A DNA stretch of 64,000 nucleotides from an uncultured Corynebacterium sp. GTDB taxonomy: Bacteria > Actinomycetota > Actinomycetes > Mycobacteriales > Mycobacteriaceae. Made by a program: the position numbers and the translations under genes. Shown here piece by piece: positions 52,921-61,862 of this stretch. Numbering within the stretch: position 1 is the stretch's first letter; each line of letters begins with the position of its first letter. The notes below the pieces were generated by a model. That model saw nothing but the letters and a program-made list of their open reading frames with translations, searched no databases and was not told where the DNA came from. The DNA lies in contig NZ_CAMXWS010000008.1 of NCBI RefSeq assembly GCF_947253065.1, positions 1 to 64,000 on the forward strand, in the 5' to 3' direction.

Positions 52921-53090
52921 TGTGATTTGTACCTTTCGTGTTTTCCGGCCTGTGACCGGTTGTTCGCGGTCGTGCTTGCAAAACTCGCGAGCACCCCGTG
53001 AAAGGCGCACACAAAATCTGCGACCATTGATTATTTTGCCATGAATTAGGGTTTTACGTCGGATATAGATTTTGAAGTGAGGAGATCACG

Positions 53091-55460
53091 TTGACACAGC
53101 CGTCAGCTTTCGCCGCCGAGCTTATCGACGGCCTTTCATCCTCCCTCCCCTCCGCCACCCTCACCCATGTGCGCACTGTGCCTGCTCAACCATCCCAAAC
53201 GGTTGAGTGGCCCGCCTGGGTGGACACCGACCTGCGCAGCACGCTGATGGAGTCTGGCATTTCTGACCTTTATATCCACCAACGCCAATGCGCTGACCTC
53301 GCATGGGCTGGGCATAACGTCGTTGTGGCCACAGGCACGTCCTCCGGTAAGTCATTGGGCTACCAGCTGCCTGTGCTGAGCACGCTTGCCCATGACCCAA
53401 CCGCTTGCGCTTTGTACATCACCCCCACGAAAGCTCTGGGCTCCGATCAGCTGTTGGCGGTGAGCGATCTGATCAAGGGCCACCCCAAATTGAGTGGCCC
53501 GAAAGGGATCAACCCCGCTCCCTATGACGGTGACACTCCCACCGAGGCGCGCTCGGCAATTCGGGAGACCACCCGCTTCGCCTTCACCAATCCGGACATG
53601 CTGCACGCGGGCATTTTGTCCTCGCACGTGCGATGGGCGCGCTTCTTGCGACACCTGAAATATGTCGTGGTCGATGAATGTCACACCTACCGCGGTGTCT
53701 TCGGCGCGAATGTGGCGCTCGTACTGCGCCGTCTGGATCGCCTCGCGCGCGCCTACGGTGCGGAGCCGACATTCATCTTTGCTTCTGCAACAGCTGCTGA
53801 TCCCGCGGCTCATGCCACCAGACTGTGCGGCCGCGACGTCACCCCCGTCACTGAAGACGGCGCCCCCACCGGCGAGCGCACTTATGCCCTATGGGAACCC
53901 GGGTTCATCGAGGGTGCCGAAGGAGAAAACGGTGCCCCCGTCCGCCGCGCCGCCACCACTGAAGCGGGCACGATGATGGCGAATCTCGTTGCCTCCGGCG
54001 CCAGAACCCTGACCTTTGTGCGGTCCCGGCGCGCTAGCGAGACCGTGGCCATGCGCGCTGCTGAAGACCTTGTTGCTGCTGGTCGCGCTGATTTCGCCCG
54101 ACGTATCGCCTCCTACCGCGCCGGCTACCTCGCCGAGGACCGCCGCGCGCTCGAGCGTGCCTTGGACGATGGCGATCTCCTCGGCATGGCCACCACCAAT
54201 GCCCTTGAGCTGGGCATCGACGTCGGTGGACTCGACGCGGTTGTCATGGCTGGCTTCCCCGGCACCGTTGCTTCATTCCGGCAACAGGCAGGCCGTGCTG
54301 GTCGCCGTGGGCAATCTTCTCTCGTGGTCATGATCGCTCGTGATGAGCCCATGGACACCTACCTGGTCCACCACCCGGAAGCCCTTTTGGACAAACCGGT
54401 GGAAAACAGTGTGTTCAACCCGTCGAACCCTTATATCCTGCGGGGACACATCTATTGCGCCGCCGTGGAGAAACCACTCACCGTGGCGGAGGTGGAAGAA
54501 CTGGGGGCGCAAGGGGTCGTCGAAAAGCTTGAAGCCAAAGGGCTGCTGCGCAAACGCCCGCGTGGCTGGTTCGCAGTCCCGCAGCTCGAGGGCGAGATCT
54601 CCCCGGAGACCGCCCACGGCGCGGTGTCTCTGCGTGGCGGTGCTGGCGAACAAGTCATGATCGTCGACGCCACCGACGGCCGTCTGCTCGGCACCGTCGA
54701 TTCCGCCCGCGCCGCCTCCCAAGTCCACGACGGCGCCGTGTACATCCACCAGGGCGAATACTTCATCATCGACGAACTCGACCTGGACAATTACATCGCG
54801 CTCGCCCACCCCGAAGTGCCCGATTACAGCACGATGGCTCGCTCAACCACCGACATCCGCGTCATCGGTGAAGCCCACGCACGCCGCAATCCCTCGCCGG
54901 GTCTGTGGGTGGCAAGCGTCGACGTCGAAGTCACTGACCGCGTCACCGGCTACGCGGTCAAGCTTGCCGACGGCACCACCTCCGAACACATCCCCCTCGA
55001 CCTCCCCGAGCAAAAACTGTTCACCCGGGCCGTCGCCTACACCATTGATCCGCTTGTTCTGGACAAGATCGGGGTGGCTGCCGGTGATATCCCCGGCACC
55101 TTGCACGCTGCCGAGCACGCCGCCATCGGTCTGCTCCCCCTCCTTGCCACTTGCGACCGGTGGGACATCGGCGGTGTCTCCACCGCACTTCACCCCGACA
55201 CAATGCTGCCCACCGTCTTCGTTTACGACGGCCACCCCGGCGGCGCCGGCTTCGCCGAAGAAGGCTTCACCCGCTTCCACCATTGGATATCCGCTACATA
55301 CGAAGCCGTGAAGTCCTGTGGCTGTGCTGCTGGCTGTCCCTCGTGTGTACAGTCACCCAAGTGCGGCAATGGCAACCAGCCACTGGATAAAGCCGGAGCT
55401 TTGAAACTGCTCGGCGCTCTGGTCACCATGACTGCGGAGGTTGAGCAGCCAGATGTTTAA
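53091..55460 (+). CDS. DEAD/DEAH-box helicase with C-terminal DUF1998 zinc domain
   Basis: 789 residues from TTG 53091 with GAGGAG 7 nt upstream. RecA-like domain 1: ATGTSSGKS (Walker A) and VVDECHTY (DECH box). Domain 2: GTVASFRQQAGRAGRRG (motif VI). The C-terminal DUF1998/MrfA-type domain has four zinc cysteines in CGCAAGCPSC plus CGNG. This class (MrfA, Rv3649) acts in nucleotide excision or mitomycin-type damage repair. A copy of the interspersed 11-mer is at 53120-53130. The stop overlaps the convergent Tad gene by 4 bp. Confidence 0.92.
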   Translation: MTQPSAFAAELIDGLSSSLPSATLTHVRTVPAQPSQTVEWPAWVDTDLRSTLMESGISDLYIHQRQCADLAWAGHNVVVATGTSSGKSLGYQLPVLSTLAHDPTACALYITPTKALGSDQLLAVSDLIKGHPKLSGPKGINPAPYDGDTPTEARSAIRETTRFAFTNPDMLHAGILSSHVRWARFLRHLKYVVVDECHTYRGVFGANVALVLRRLDRLARAYGAEPTFIFASATAADPAAHATRLCGRDVTPVTEDGAPTGERTYALWEPGFIEGAEGENGAPVRRAATTEAGTMMANLVASGARTLTFVRSRRASETVAMRAAEDLVAAGRADFARRIASYRAGYLAEDRRALERALDDGDLLGMATTNALELGIDVGGLDAVVMAGFPGTVASFRQQAGRAGRRGQSSLVVMIARDEPMDTYLVHHPEALLDKPVENSVFNPSNPYILRGHIYCAAVEKPLTVAEVEELGAQGVVEKLEAKGLLRKRPRGWFAVPQLEGEISPETAHGAVSLRGGAGEQVMIVDATDGRLLGTVDSARAASQVHDGAVYIHQGEYFIIDELDLDNYIALAHPEVPDYSTMARSTTDIRVIGEAHARRNPSPGLWVASVDVEVTDRVTGYAVKLADGTTSEHIPLDLPEQKLFTRAVAYTIDPLVLDKIGVAAGDIPGTLHAAEHAAIGLLPLLATCDRWDIGGVSTALHPDTMLPTVFVYDGHPGGAGFAEEGFTRFHHWISATYEAVKSCGCAAGCPSCVQSPKCGNGNQPLDKAGALKLLGALVTMTAEVEQPDV

Positions 55461-55810
55461 ATCGGGCCGGCCTTCGCCACAGCCTCCGCTCGCCTAAGTG
55501 TCACGGTGACGGTGACGTCGGGACCTATGATCTGACAGTCAGCGATAGCTGCGCCGTTGAGCTCTGCGGTTGTGCGCGCTGCGGCGCAAGCATCTGCATC
55601 ACCTTGGGCGGTGTATAAAGCAGTCGCGCCGGCAATAGCGGCGAGGTCGGCGGCGACCTGTGCACGATGCGAATCCGCGGTCCGGCTGACTAATGCAGCA
55701 ACCACCAGGGCTAATGCCACCACCGCAGCGACGATGCCGGCGGAGAGGATGGTGGCGTAGCCGTGGTCGTCGCAAAGCTTGGCCCGGGCGCGCGAGGCAG
55801 TCGCTGTCAC
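55457..55810 (-). CDS. Rv3654c-like Tad locus protein (TadE-like)
   Basis: 117 residues. A basic cytoplasmic start, one membrane helix (GIVAAVVALALVVAALVS, about 26-43), and a small extracytoplasmic domain with paired cysteines (DACAAARTT and IADCQII). This is the layout of the Rv3654c-type helicase/secretion neighbourhood protein, possibly a minor pilin with a processed leader. Last gene of the Tad cluster, overlapping the TadE gene by 4 bp. Confidence 0.8.
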   Translation of the reverse strand: MTATASRARAKLCDDHGYATILSAGIVAAVVALALVVAALVSRTADSHRAQVAADLAAIAGATALYTAQGDADACAAARTTAELNGAAIADCQIIGPDVTVTVTLRRAEAVAKAGPI

Positions 55811-56121
55811 GGCGCCTCCACTGGGAACGCGGCAGTCGCGGTCATCGGGCGGACGGGTGCTGGAACTGTCGCGGTCACCCGCACCACTCCAGCGGACTCC
55901 GCCACTGTGACGGTCGCACCATCTCGTGGTGGCTCATAATCCACCCCGATGGCATGTGACCGGGCAGCCGCACCGGCGATATCCACCGCTGAGATATAGG
56001 CACCCAGTGTCGCGATTCCAGCCACGATCGCTGCTGCCACTGTGACCAAAACGGCTAGGGCAAGGGCGGCTTCGATGGTGACGGAGCCTCGTTCGTCGAG
56101 AAGCGAAAAGCGCTGTGACAT
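55807..56121 (-). CDS. TadE family minor pilin
   Basis: 104 residues. DERGSVTIEAALALAVLVTV (9-28) is the type IV pilin-like leader: processing before the hydrophobic segment and the conserved Glu at position +5 (TIEAA). The rest is a small Val/Ala-rich extracytoplasmic domain. Minor subunit of the Tad/Flp pilus, between the DUF4244 pilin gene and the Rv3654c-like gene. Confidence 0.85.
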   Translation of the reverse strand: MSQRFSLLDERGSVTIEAALALAVLVTVAAAIVAGIATLGAYISAVDIAGAAARSHAIGVDYEPPRDGATVTVAESAGVVRVTATVPAPVRPMTATAAFPVEAP

Positions 56122-56129
56122 GCTGCGAC

Positions 56130-56372
56130 CTAGGACGGAGTGTTGGACAGGGCGTCGGTGATGATGCCTTCGATGGCGTCCACCACCCCGTTACCGTTGA
56201 TCACCATGTAGAGCACCGCGGCGAGTGCTGCTGCCGCGAGGCTGCCCATGGCGTATTCGATTGTCGACATGCCGTCATCCCGGCGCAGAACAGCCGCGCG
56301 AGCAGCGATTTTGATGTAAATGCGGGCCAGGAAAGAGTTGACGGAATGGGTGGTCGTGATTGCTGCGGTCAT
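56130..56372 (-). CDS. DUF4244 Flp-like pilin
   Basis: 80 residues from ATG 56372 with AAGGAG upstream. RRDDGMSTIEYAMGSLAAAA (30-49) is the prepilin signature: Gly at -1, Met at +1, Glu at +5, Tyr at +6. The hydrophobic part makes the pilus core. The 33-residue leader is long. It is the probable major Flp pilin of the cluster (Rv3656c equivalent). Confidence 0.88.
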   Translation of the reverse strand: MTAAITTTHSVNSFLARIYIKIAARAAVLRRDDGMSTIEYAMGSLAAAALAAVLYMVINGNGVVDAIEGIITDALSNTPS

Positions 56373-56475
56373 TGTTTTAACTCCTTGTTTTTGTTGTGAA
56401 TTTCGCTGTGTGTGAGAAGTTCAGAAGTGTCGTGTGGTCAGGTCGATGAAAAATCGCTTGTTTTTTCGTGCCTCC

Positions 56476-57069
56476 TTACTGCCCGCCGAACATTTGTGAC
56501 CCCAGGCCGATGACCACGGGTGCCAGCCCGAGGACGAAGAAGGCCGGAAGGAAGAATGCGGCGAGCGGAATGCTGATTAAGACCCCGGCGCGTTCGGCAG
56601 CGGCGGTTGCATCATCGGCGGCTTCCTCACGGAGGGTTGCCACGATGCGTTCGCAGCCTTCAGCGACGGCTGATCCGGATGCGTGTGACAGGGCGACGAG
56701 CGAGGCGAGTTCTTCGCACCCAGGTACCCCGTCCATGGCGGACCATGCGCGTTCGGGTTCAACGCCGAGCTGGTGGTAGGCCACTACTCGTCGCCATTTG
56801 TCGGCGAGTCCCCCTTCAAGCCCGTAGCTGTTGGCCGCTGCCTCCGCGGCTGCAGAGACGGGTAGCCCGGCGCGGAAGCAAGCGGCGAAGAGCTCGATGT
56901 CGCTGGCGATCCGGTGCCGATCTGGTGGGCCGTCGCGCGGGGCCTTCGGGCTGTTCAGAGCCGCACCGGAGGGGTTATGTGCAGAAGAATCACTAAGCCG
57001 ACTACGAGGTGGAGCTGCGGGCATGGCTAGCGCGGCACCAAGCAGGATTGCTGTGGGCACGGTGATCAT
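56476..57069 (-). CDS. tadC: Type II secretion F-domain protein (TadC)
   Basis: 197 residues with a membrane helix at each end and a cytoplasmic T2SSF domain between (LFAACFRAGLPVSAAAEAAAN). It forms the inner-membrane platform of the Tad pilus with TadB. Short relative to typical TadC (about 280). Overlaps TadB by 4 bp, so the two are translationally coupled. Confidence 0.88.
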   Translation of the reverse strand: MITVPTAILLGAALAMPAAPPRSRLSDSSAHNPSGAALNSPKAPRDGPPDRHRIASDIELFAACFRAGLPVSAAAEAAANSYGLEGGLADKWRRVVAYHQLGVEPERAWSAMDGVPGCEELASLVALSHASGSAVAEGCERIVATLREEAADDATAAAERAGVLISIPLAAFFLPAFFVLGLAPVVIGLGSQMFGGQ

Positions 57070-57836
57070 GCGGCGGCCCTCCCGATGATGAACTGTGAGG
57101 TATAAAACCCGGCGCAGACCAGCGCGGTGCCGCCAAGTAGCAGGAGACTTCCAAAGCCGCCGCCGGTGAGCAATGCGATGGGACGAGCGCCCATTGCTTG
57201 GCCCATGAGAATGCCAGCTAGCGGGAGGACGGAGAGCACGACTGCGGTGGCGCGGGGACCAGCGAGCGCAGCGTTGGTGGCTTGGCGGTGGCGGAGGGCA
57301 TTGTCGATGCGTGAGCGGGCGCTTTCCAGAAGGTCAGCCATGGGAATCCCCAGGCGGGCGGAGAGTCCCCATAGCGCACCGACGTCGCGGAGTTCGTCCA
57401 AGTGAGATTCGGCGAGGATGGAGGCCCCATTGCCCCCGCGACGTAAATGAGCGGCGGCGCGTTCGAGTTCGCGGGTCAGCTCCGCGGGGGTTGCGTCGGG
57501 GAGCTGGTTAACAGCTCGAGCGGAGGCGTCAGCCACGGTCGACCCGGCGCGAAGTGCGGCGACGAGGTGGCCAAGATAGGTCGCTGTGGCTTCCAGTCGC
57601 AGGGTCGCAGCTTTCTTTCGCTGGGAGCGCACCAAAGTGTGCATAGCGGTGGCACAGGCGACCCCCGCAGCGAGCACGACAAGGAGCCGGTCCGTAGCTA
57701 AGACGACAGGCACCACGAGAGCGGAAACAACCGGGAGGAAAACGGCGGGGTTGCGGGGTGGCGTGCCCACACCGATGCGTCGCACTGGTTGCGCGGGAAC
57801 GAGCACGATTGCGGCGGCGAGCAGCAGGACGGTCAT
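57066..57836 (-). CDS. tadB: Type II secretion F-domain protein (TadB)
   Basis: 256 residues. Hydrophobic N-terminus (two helices by about 65), a cytoplasmic F domain (HLVAALRAGSTVADASARAV) and two C-terminal membrane helices. Platform partner of TadC and the CpaF ATPase. ATG overlaps the upstream tadA stop by 4 bp. Confidence 0.88.
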   Translation of the reverse strand: MTVLLLAAAIVLVPAQPVRRIGVGTPPRNPAVFLPVVSALVVPVVLATDRLLVVLAAGVACATAMHTLVRSQRKKAATLRLEATATYLGHLVAALRAGSTVADASARAVNQLPDATPAELTRELERAAAHLRRGGNGASILAESHLDELRDVGALWGLSARLGIPMADLLESARSRIDNALRHRQATNAALAGPRATAVVLSVLPLAGILMGQAMGARPIALLTGGGFGSLLLLGGTALVCAGFYTSQFIIGRAAA

Positions 57837-58978
57837 GATCTGACCCCCAGCTCACAGAGCAATTCGTCGTAGCCATCGCCGGGGCCGGCATCAGCATCCC
57901 AGACAACGCGGGGGACCACCGGGTTGCCTTCAAGCAGCCCGATCTGGTGGACGCGTCGCTTGCCGTCCGCGCCGCGTCGCATGACCACGACAACATCAAC
58001 AGCTGCGGCGAGTTGTGCATGAAGAGCCTCACGGTTCAACCCACCGAGTACAGCGAGCGCTTCCAGACGCGCGGGGACCTCCTCAATCGAATTCGCGTGC
58101 ACGGTCCCCGCACCGCCGTCATGGCCGGTATTCAACGCGGCGAGCAGGTCCACGACTTCAGCGCCGCGAATCTCCCCCACCACGATCCGGTCGGGCCGCA
58201 TGCGTAGTGCTTGTCGCAGCAGGTCAGCGATGGTGATCTCGCCCGCACCTTCGGCATTCGCGCCGCGCGACGTCAGATTCACCACGTGCGGGTGCGCTGG
58301 GGTCAGCTCAACGGTGTCTTCAATGGCCACGATGCGCTCATGCTCAGCGACTTCCGCCAGCATCGCCGCGAGCAACGTCGTCTTTCCCGTTCCGGTTCCA
58401 CCAACAACGAGAAAAGCTTTTCGCTTATCGACGATCCCCTTAAGCACCCCCGCCCTCTCCCCATCCACTCCTCCCGAGGTGTGAAGCTGGTCCAACGTCG
58501 CTGTTTTGTTGTGCAGCACTCGCAGGGACATGCAGGTTCCACAGTTAGCGGTGGGGGCGAGGATGGCGTGGAAGCGGAGGACGGTGCCGTCGTCACGCGA
58601 AATGTGCCCGTCAGCGAAGGGACGCGCATCGTCGAGGCGACATCCGCAGCTGCTAGCCAGTCGTGTGGCAAGTCGGCGAACTTCTGCCTCCCCACCGAGC
58701 GTGAAGCTTGCACGCTCAAGGCCTTGGCCCCGATCAAAGAAGATGTCTTCTGGTCCATTGACGCAGATATCGGTGACTCCGTCGATGGCGAGCAACTGCT
58801 CGAGCGGGCCCACACCGACCGTTTCATCGCGGAGTGCGCGCATGATGCCCAACACATCGAGATCACTTATGACAACCGCTTCTTCCCTGATCAGCGCCGC
58901 CAGCTCAGCCGGGCTACTCTTCCCGGGATCCTCAGCGAGACGGCGCTGCACCTTCGCCATGATCGATGCTTTATCCAT
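57833..58978 (-). CDS. tadA: TadA/CpaF family pilus ATPase
   Basis: 381 residues from ATG 58978. Walker A VGGTGTGKTTLL, Asp box IEDTVEL, Walker B VVGEIRGAE and His box HANS are all intact, so it should be an active hexameric assembly ATPase for the Tad pilus. The start overlaps the ssd stop by 8 bp. Alternative in-frame start (59053) would add 25 unlikely residues rich in Arg and Trp. Confidence 0.93.
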   Translation of the reverse strand: MDKASIMAKVQRRLAEDPGKSSPAELAALIREEAVVISDLDVLGIMRALRDETVGVGPLEQLLAIDGVTDICVNGPEDIFFDRGQGLERASFTLGGEAEVRRLATRLASSCGCRLDDARPFADGHISRDDGTVLRFHAILAPTANCGTCMSLRVLHNKTATLDQLHTSGGVDGERAGVLKGIVDKRKAFLVVGGTGTGKTTLLAAMLAEVAEHERIVAIEDTVELTPAHPHVVNLTSRGANAEGAGEITIADLLRQALRMRPDRIVVGEIRGAEVVDLLAALNTGHDGGAGTVHANSIEEVPARLEALAVLGGLNREALHAQLAAAVDVVVVMRRGADGKRRVHQIGLLEGNPVVPRVVWDADAGPGDGYDELLCELGVRS

Positions 58979-60014
58979 TGGCCACCTCCAAGATCGCCTC
59001 TGCTGCGGTGACCAGAGGACGTGGCAGCCGCTTCGGCAGACCATCCACCTCAACGGCGCGCACCAAGCGTGGACTGTGTTTGATCTCCGCGACTACGTCC
59101 GCACCGGCGACACGTTCCACCTCCTGCTTGCTCAACCCCGACCAGCCGCGGTGACGCAAGACCAGAGACACGGGCGTATTCGCTGCCCGACATTCAGCAC
59201 TGATCAGCGCTGCTGCTGCCACCGCCCTGACTTCTGCTGGCACAACAACGAATGCGTGATCACATCTGTTCGGTAGAGCATCCGGTGGGCAATCCACCAC
59301 GGTGAGACCGTCTGCGCCGAGCACCGTGGCCACCCGGTCCACATCTGCTCTCAGATCGCTTCCTGTCGGAACGGTGGTCCGCGACCGCGTCAACACGGCG
59401 ATCCCATCCTTTGTTTGTGGCAACGCCTGCCACAGCTGCGCGCGGTCGACGGAGCCTTCCCCGAGTTCGATCTCGCCCCACCGCGCACCCAGCTCTTCTT
59501 CCACGCCGAGCAGCAAATCCACACCACCGGAGTACCGATGCGCATCCACCAGGACAGGCTGGGTATCCACCACTGCAGCACGTGCCACAGCCGCAGCCAA
59601 TGTCGAGGTGCCTGCTCCCCCAGCTGCACCGACCACAGCCACCACCGTGCCCACGGTTGGAGCAGGTGGTCCTGCCGTGGAGCGCTGGCCGTGAGATCTA
59701 GCCAAGGCGAGTTTGCCCAGTGCTTTGAGCAGATCTGCCGCTTGTGCCGGAAGAACGAAGTCCCCGCCAGCAGCATCCATGTCTGTCTCACCGCTGATCC
59801 GAAACACCCCGTCGCGGGGCGGCAGAGGGGCAAGGTCGGGGGCGCGGGCAGCGTCGATAAGCACGGCGAAAGCGCGTGAATAGTGTCGGACAAGGTCATC
59901 GGGGCCCTGCGAATCAATGATCGGGCGGCCCGTTGCGGCAGCGAGGTGGGTGGCCTCCGGATGCAAAAGAGCATCATCTACGGCGATGAGAATCGGTGCT
60001 GTGTCTGTGCGCAT
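58971..60014 (-). CDS. ssd: Septum site-determining/CpaE-like protein Ssd
   Basis: 347 residues from ATG 60014, with GAAGGTGAACCC upstream. N-terminal receiver-like region (TAPILIAVDDALLHPE) and a C-terminal MinD/ParA-like domain. The P-loop is GAAGGAGTST, without the lysines of an active deviant Walker A, as in mycobacterial Ssd (Rv3660c). It leads the Tad operon; CpaE homologues position pili, Ssd affects septation in mycobacteria. Either role is possible. Confidence 0.85.
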   Translation of the reverse strand: MRTDTAPILIAVDDALLHPEATHLAAATGRPIIDSQGPDDLVRHYSRAFAVLIDAARAPDLAPLPPRDGVFRISGETDMDAAGGDFVLPAQAADLLKALGKLALARSHGQRSTAGPPAPTVGTVVAVVGAAGGAGTSTLAAAVARAAVVDTQPVLVDAHRYSGGVDLLLGVEEELGARWGEIELGEGSVDRAQLWQALPQTKDGIAVLTRSRTTVPTGSDLRADVDRVATVLGADGLTVVDCPPDALPNRCDHAFVVVPAEVRAVAAAALISAECRAANTPVSLVLRHRGWSGLSKQEVERVAGADVVAEIKHSPRLVRAVEVDGLPKRLPRPLVTAAEAILEVANG

Positions 60015-60377
60015 GGGTTCACCTTCACCCAACGCTTCTGCCTGCTCAAGGGCACAACCGCCAGCCTGTGGATAACCACGGTTTTGCGTGACACGTCCGC
60101 AAAAAATTGTGGATAACACCCAGCCCACACAGCGAAACAGATGCCGCCAGGAGGGAACCACCAGAAAATTAAGGGGCGGCCCGCACTATCGGGGGGGGTG
60201 CGCGGGCCGCCGTAACCCGGCCACAAAGGGGGGGGTAGGGCCGGGGCCGGCCGCACTGTATATCGGGGCCGTGCGCGAATAATTATGGCACACGGCCCGA
60301 ACCAAACACAATGGCGCGCACGCACATCACAATGAGAGTCTGCTCACCCCTCTTGACCATGGGCGTAGACTGTCCGC
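60015..60377. other. Structured GC-rich intergenic region upstream of ssd and HAD gene
   Basis: 363 bp with no gene. Two exact DnaA boxes (TGTGGATAA) are at 60067-60075 and 60108-60116, same orientation. Two runs of eight G (60191-60198 and 60228-60235) lie 29 bp apart. Perfect hairpins are ggcggcccgc/gcgggccgcc (60175-60211) and gggccgtg/cacggccc (60266-60298). The region divides the minus-strand Tad cluster from the plus-strand HAD gene. Confidence 0.75.
60366..60371 (+). promoter_or_regulatory. -10 element for leaderless HAD gene
   Basis: TAGACT, 6 nt before ATG 60378, with no ribosome site. Confidence 0.6.
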
Positions 60378-61217
60378 ATGACAGCTTCAGGCGCAGAAAA
60401 CCGCGCCGTACACGGACCGGATTCACACCGTGTGGCGGCGTTTTTCGACCTGGATAAAACAATCATCGCCACGTCATCCGCCTTCGCTTTCGGCCGCGGA
60501 TTCCTCGACAACGGCATGATCACCCGCGGAGAAGCTCTCGAGCTCTTCCTCACCAAAACCTCCTACATGTTCAACGGGCAGTCCAGCTCCAAAATGGACG
60601 CCACCCGCGACCGCCTCGCAGACATGGTCGCGGGCTGGCCCGTCGCCGATGTGCGCCGAGTGGTGGCTGAAACGATGAACACGGTCGTCACACCCGCGAT
60701 CTACCGCGAAGCACGCGAACTCATTGACTGGCACCGCGAGCAGGGCCACGACATCGTCATCCTGTCCGCCTCCGCGTCGTTGCTCGTCGAGCCCATCGCC
60801 AAAGAGCTCGGCATCAACCGCATCGTGGCCACCGAAGTTGAAATCGAAGACGGCAAACTCACCGGCAAAATCACCCGCTACCTCAAGGGAGAGGAAAAAG
60901 CGAAGGCGATGCGGGAGCTCGTCGAAAAGCGAAATTACGACCTCGCGGCAAGCTACGCATACTCAGATTCGCTTACCGACGTCCCCATGCTCGCCCTCGT
61001 CGGCCACCCCGTCGCCGTCAACCCCGAGCGTGGACTACGGAAGCACGCCCTTGAACACGGTTGGGAAACACGTAGTTTCAAAAACCCCGAACCCCTCTTC
61101 GATCCGCCCGGTGCGAAAGAGATCGGGATCGGCGCCGGAGTCGTGGTCACCGTGACCGCATTGACCGGCTTCGGCATCTGGCTCGCCCAGCGTGGACGCG
61201 GCGGCACCACCTCATAA
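60378..61217 (+). CDS. HAD-IB family phosphatase (SerB-like) with C-terminal membrane helix
   Basis: 279 residues. Motif I is FFDLDKTI with nucleophile Asp, motif II ILSASA, motif III Lys in YLKGEEKAK and motif IV YSDSLTDVPML. The cap lies between I and II. A C-terminal helix (IGAGVVVTVTALTGFGIWLA) anchors it to the membrane. HAD-IB includes phosphoserine phosphatases, but membrane-bound actinobacterial members (Rv3661 type) may act on lipid phosphates; the substrate is uncertain. Confidence 0.87.
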   Translation: MTASGAENRAVHGPDSHRVAAFFDLDKTIIATSSAFAFGRGFLDNGMITRGEALELFLTKTSYMFNGQSSSKMDATRDRLADMVAGWPVADVRRVVAETMNTVVTPAIYREARELIDWHREQGHDIVILSASASLLVEPIAKELGINRIVATEVEIEDGKLTGKITRYLKGEEKAKAMRELVEKRNYDLAASYAYSDSLTDVPMLALVGHPVAVNPERGLRKHALEHGWETRSFKNPEPLFDPPGAKEIGIGAGVVVTVTALTGFGIWLAQRGRGGTTS

Positions 61218-61298
61218 TGTGCTGTACGTTACTATTGAGTCCGTTATTTATTACTGATGAAACTGCGCGAGCGGCGCGCACCGAGGAAGGTTGAGATT

Positions 61299-61817
61299 AT
61301 GAGCGACAATGGTCTGTACACCAGCGGGTCGAGCAGCTACAAGGCAAAGGTCGATTCCATCCCGCTCCGCGACACTGACGTGACCCAGCCGGGTAGTGAC
61401 TCCCTGGGCACCCTCGTGTCCAATGCCACCGAGCAGGTTTCCAGCCTGGTCCGCAGCGAGATCGAACTGGCCAAGACCGAGGTCGTCGGTGAAGCGAAGA
61501 AGGCTGCCGTGGGCTCTGGCCTGCTCGGCGTTGCCGGAGTCGTGGCAGCATTCTCTTCCTTCTTCTTTTTCTTCTTCCTGGCCAAGCTGATCGCTATCTG
61601 GACCAATGATGCGTGGGGCTTCGGCATCGTCTTTTTGATCATGATCATCACCGCAGGCATCCTCGCCCTGATCGGTGTGAAGCGCTTCAAGGCCATGGGC
61701 AAGCCGGAGAAGACCATCGAATCGGTCAACGAGCTGAAGAACCTGGTTCCGGGCAAGGCTCAGGAGAACCTGAAGAAGGACACCTCGGAGCTCTACACCT
61801 CCTACGGCACCAAGTAA
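61299..61817 (+). CDS. Phage-holin-superfamily (DUF1469) membrane protein
   Basis: 172 residues from ATG 61299, with GAGGAAGG upstream. Residues 35-70 (LGTLVSNATEQVSSLVRSE) are a conserved amphipathic helix typical of the family, then two membrane helices (about 82-108 and 117-137) and a basic tail. Despite the name, these proteins are chromosomal envelope proteins in actinobacteria (Rv3669 equivalent), with no phage context here. Ends at a strong terminator. Confidence 0.85.
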   Translation: MSDNGLYTSGSSSYKAKVDSIPLRDTDVTQPGSDSLGTLVSNATEQVSSLVRSEIELAKTEVVGEAKKAAVGSGLLGVAGVVAAFSSFFFFFFLAKLIAIWTNDAWGFGIVFLIMIITAGILALIGVKRFKAMGKPEKTIESVNELKNLVPGKAQENLKKDTSELYTSYGTK

Positions 61818-61832
61818 TTAACGCTTAAGTGC

Positions 61833-61861
61833 AACGCCCGGGACAAAACCCGGGCGTTTTT
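61833..61861 (+). terminator. Intrinsic terminator of the holin-family gene
   Basis: aacgcccggg/cccgggcgtt with loop acaaaa, followed by ttt; canonical. Confidence 0.9.
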
Positions 61862-61862
61862 C

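Noticed and set aside
61299..61817. Prophage holin
   Set aside because: The phage-holin superfamily name is structural only; no endolysin, capsid or integrase gene is nearby and the locus is syntenic with Rv3669.
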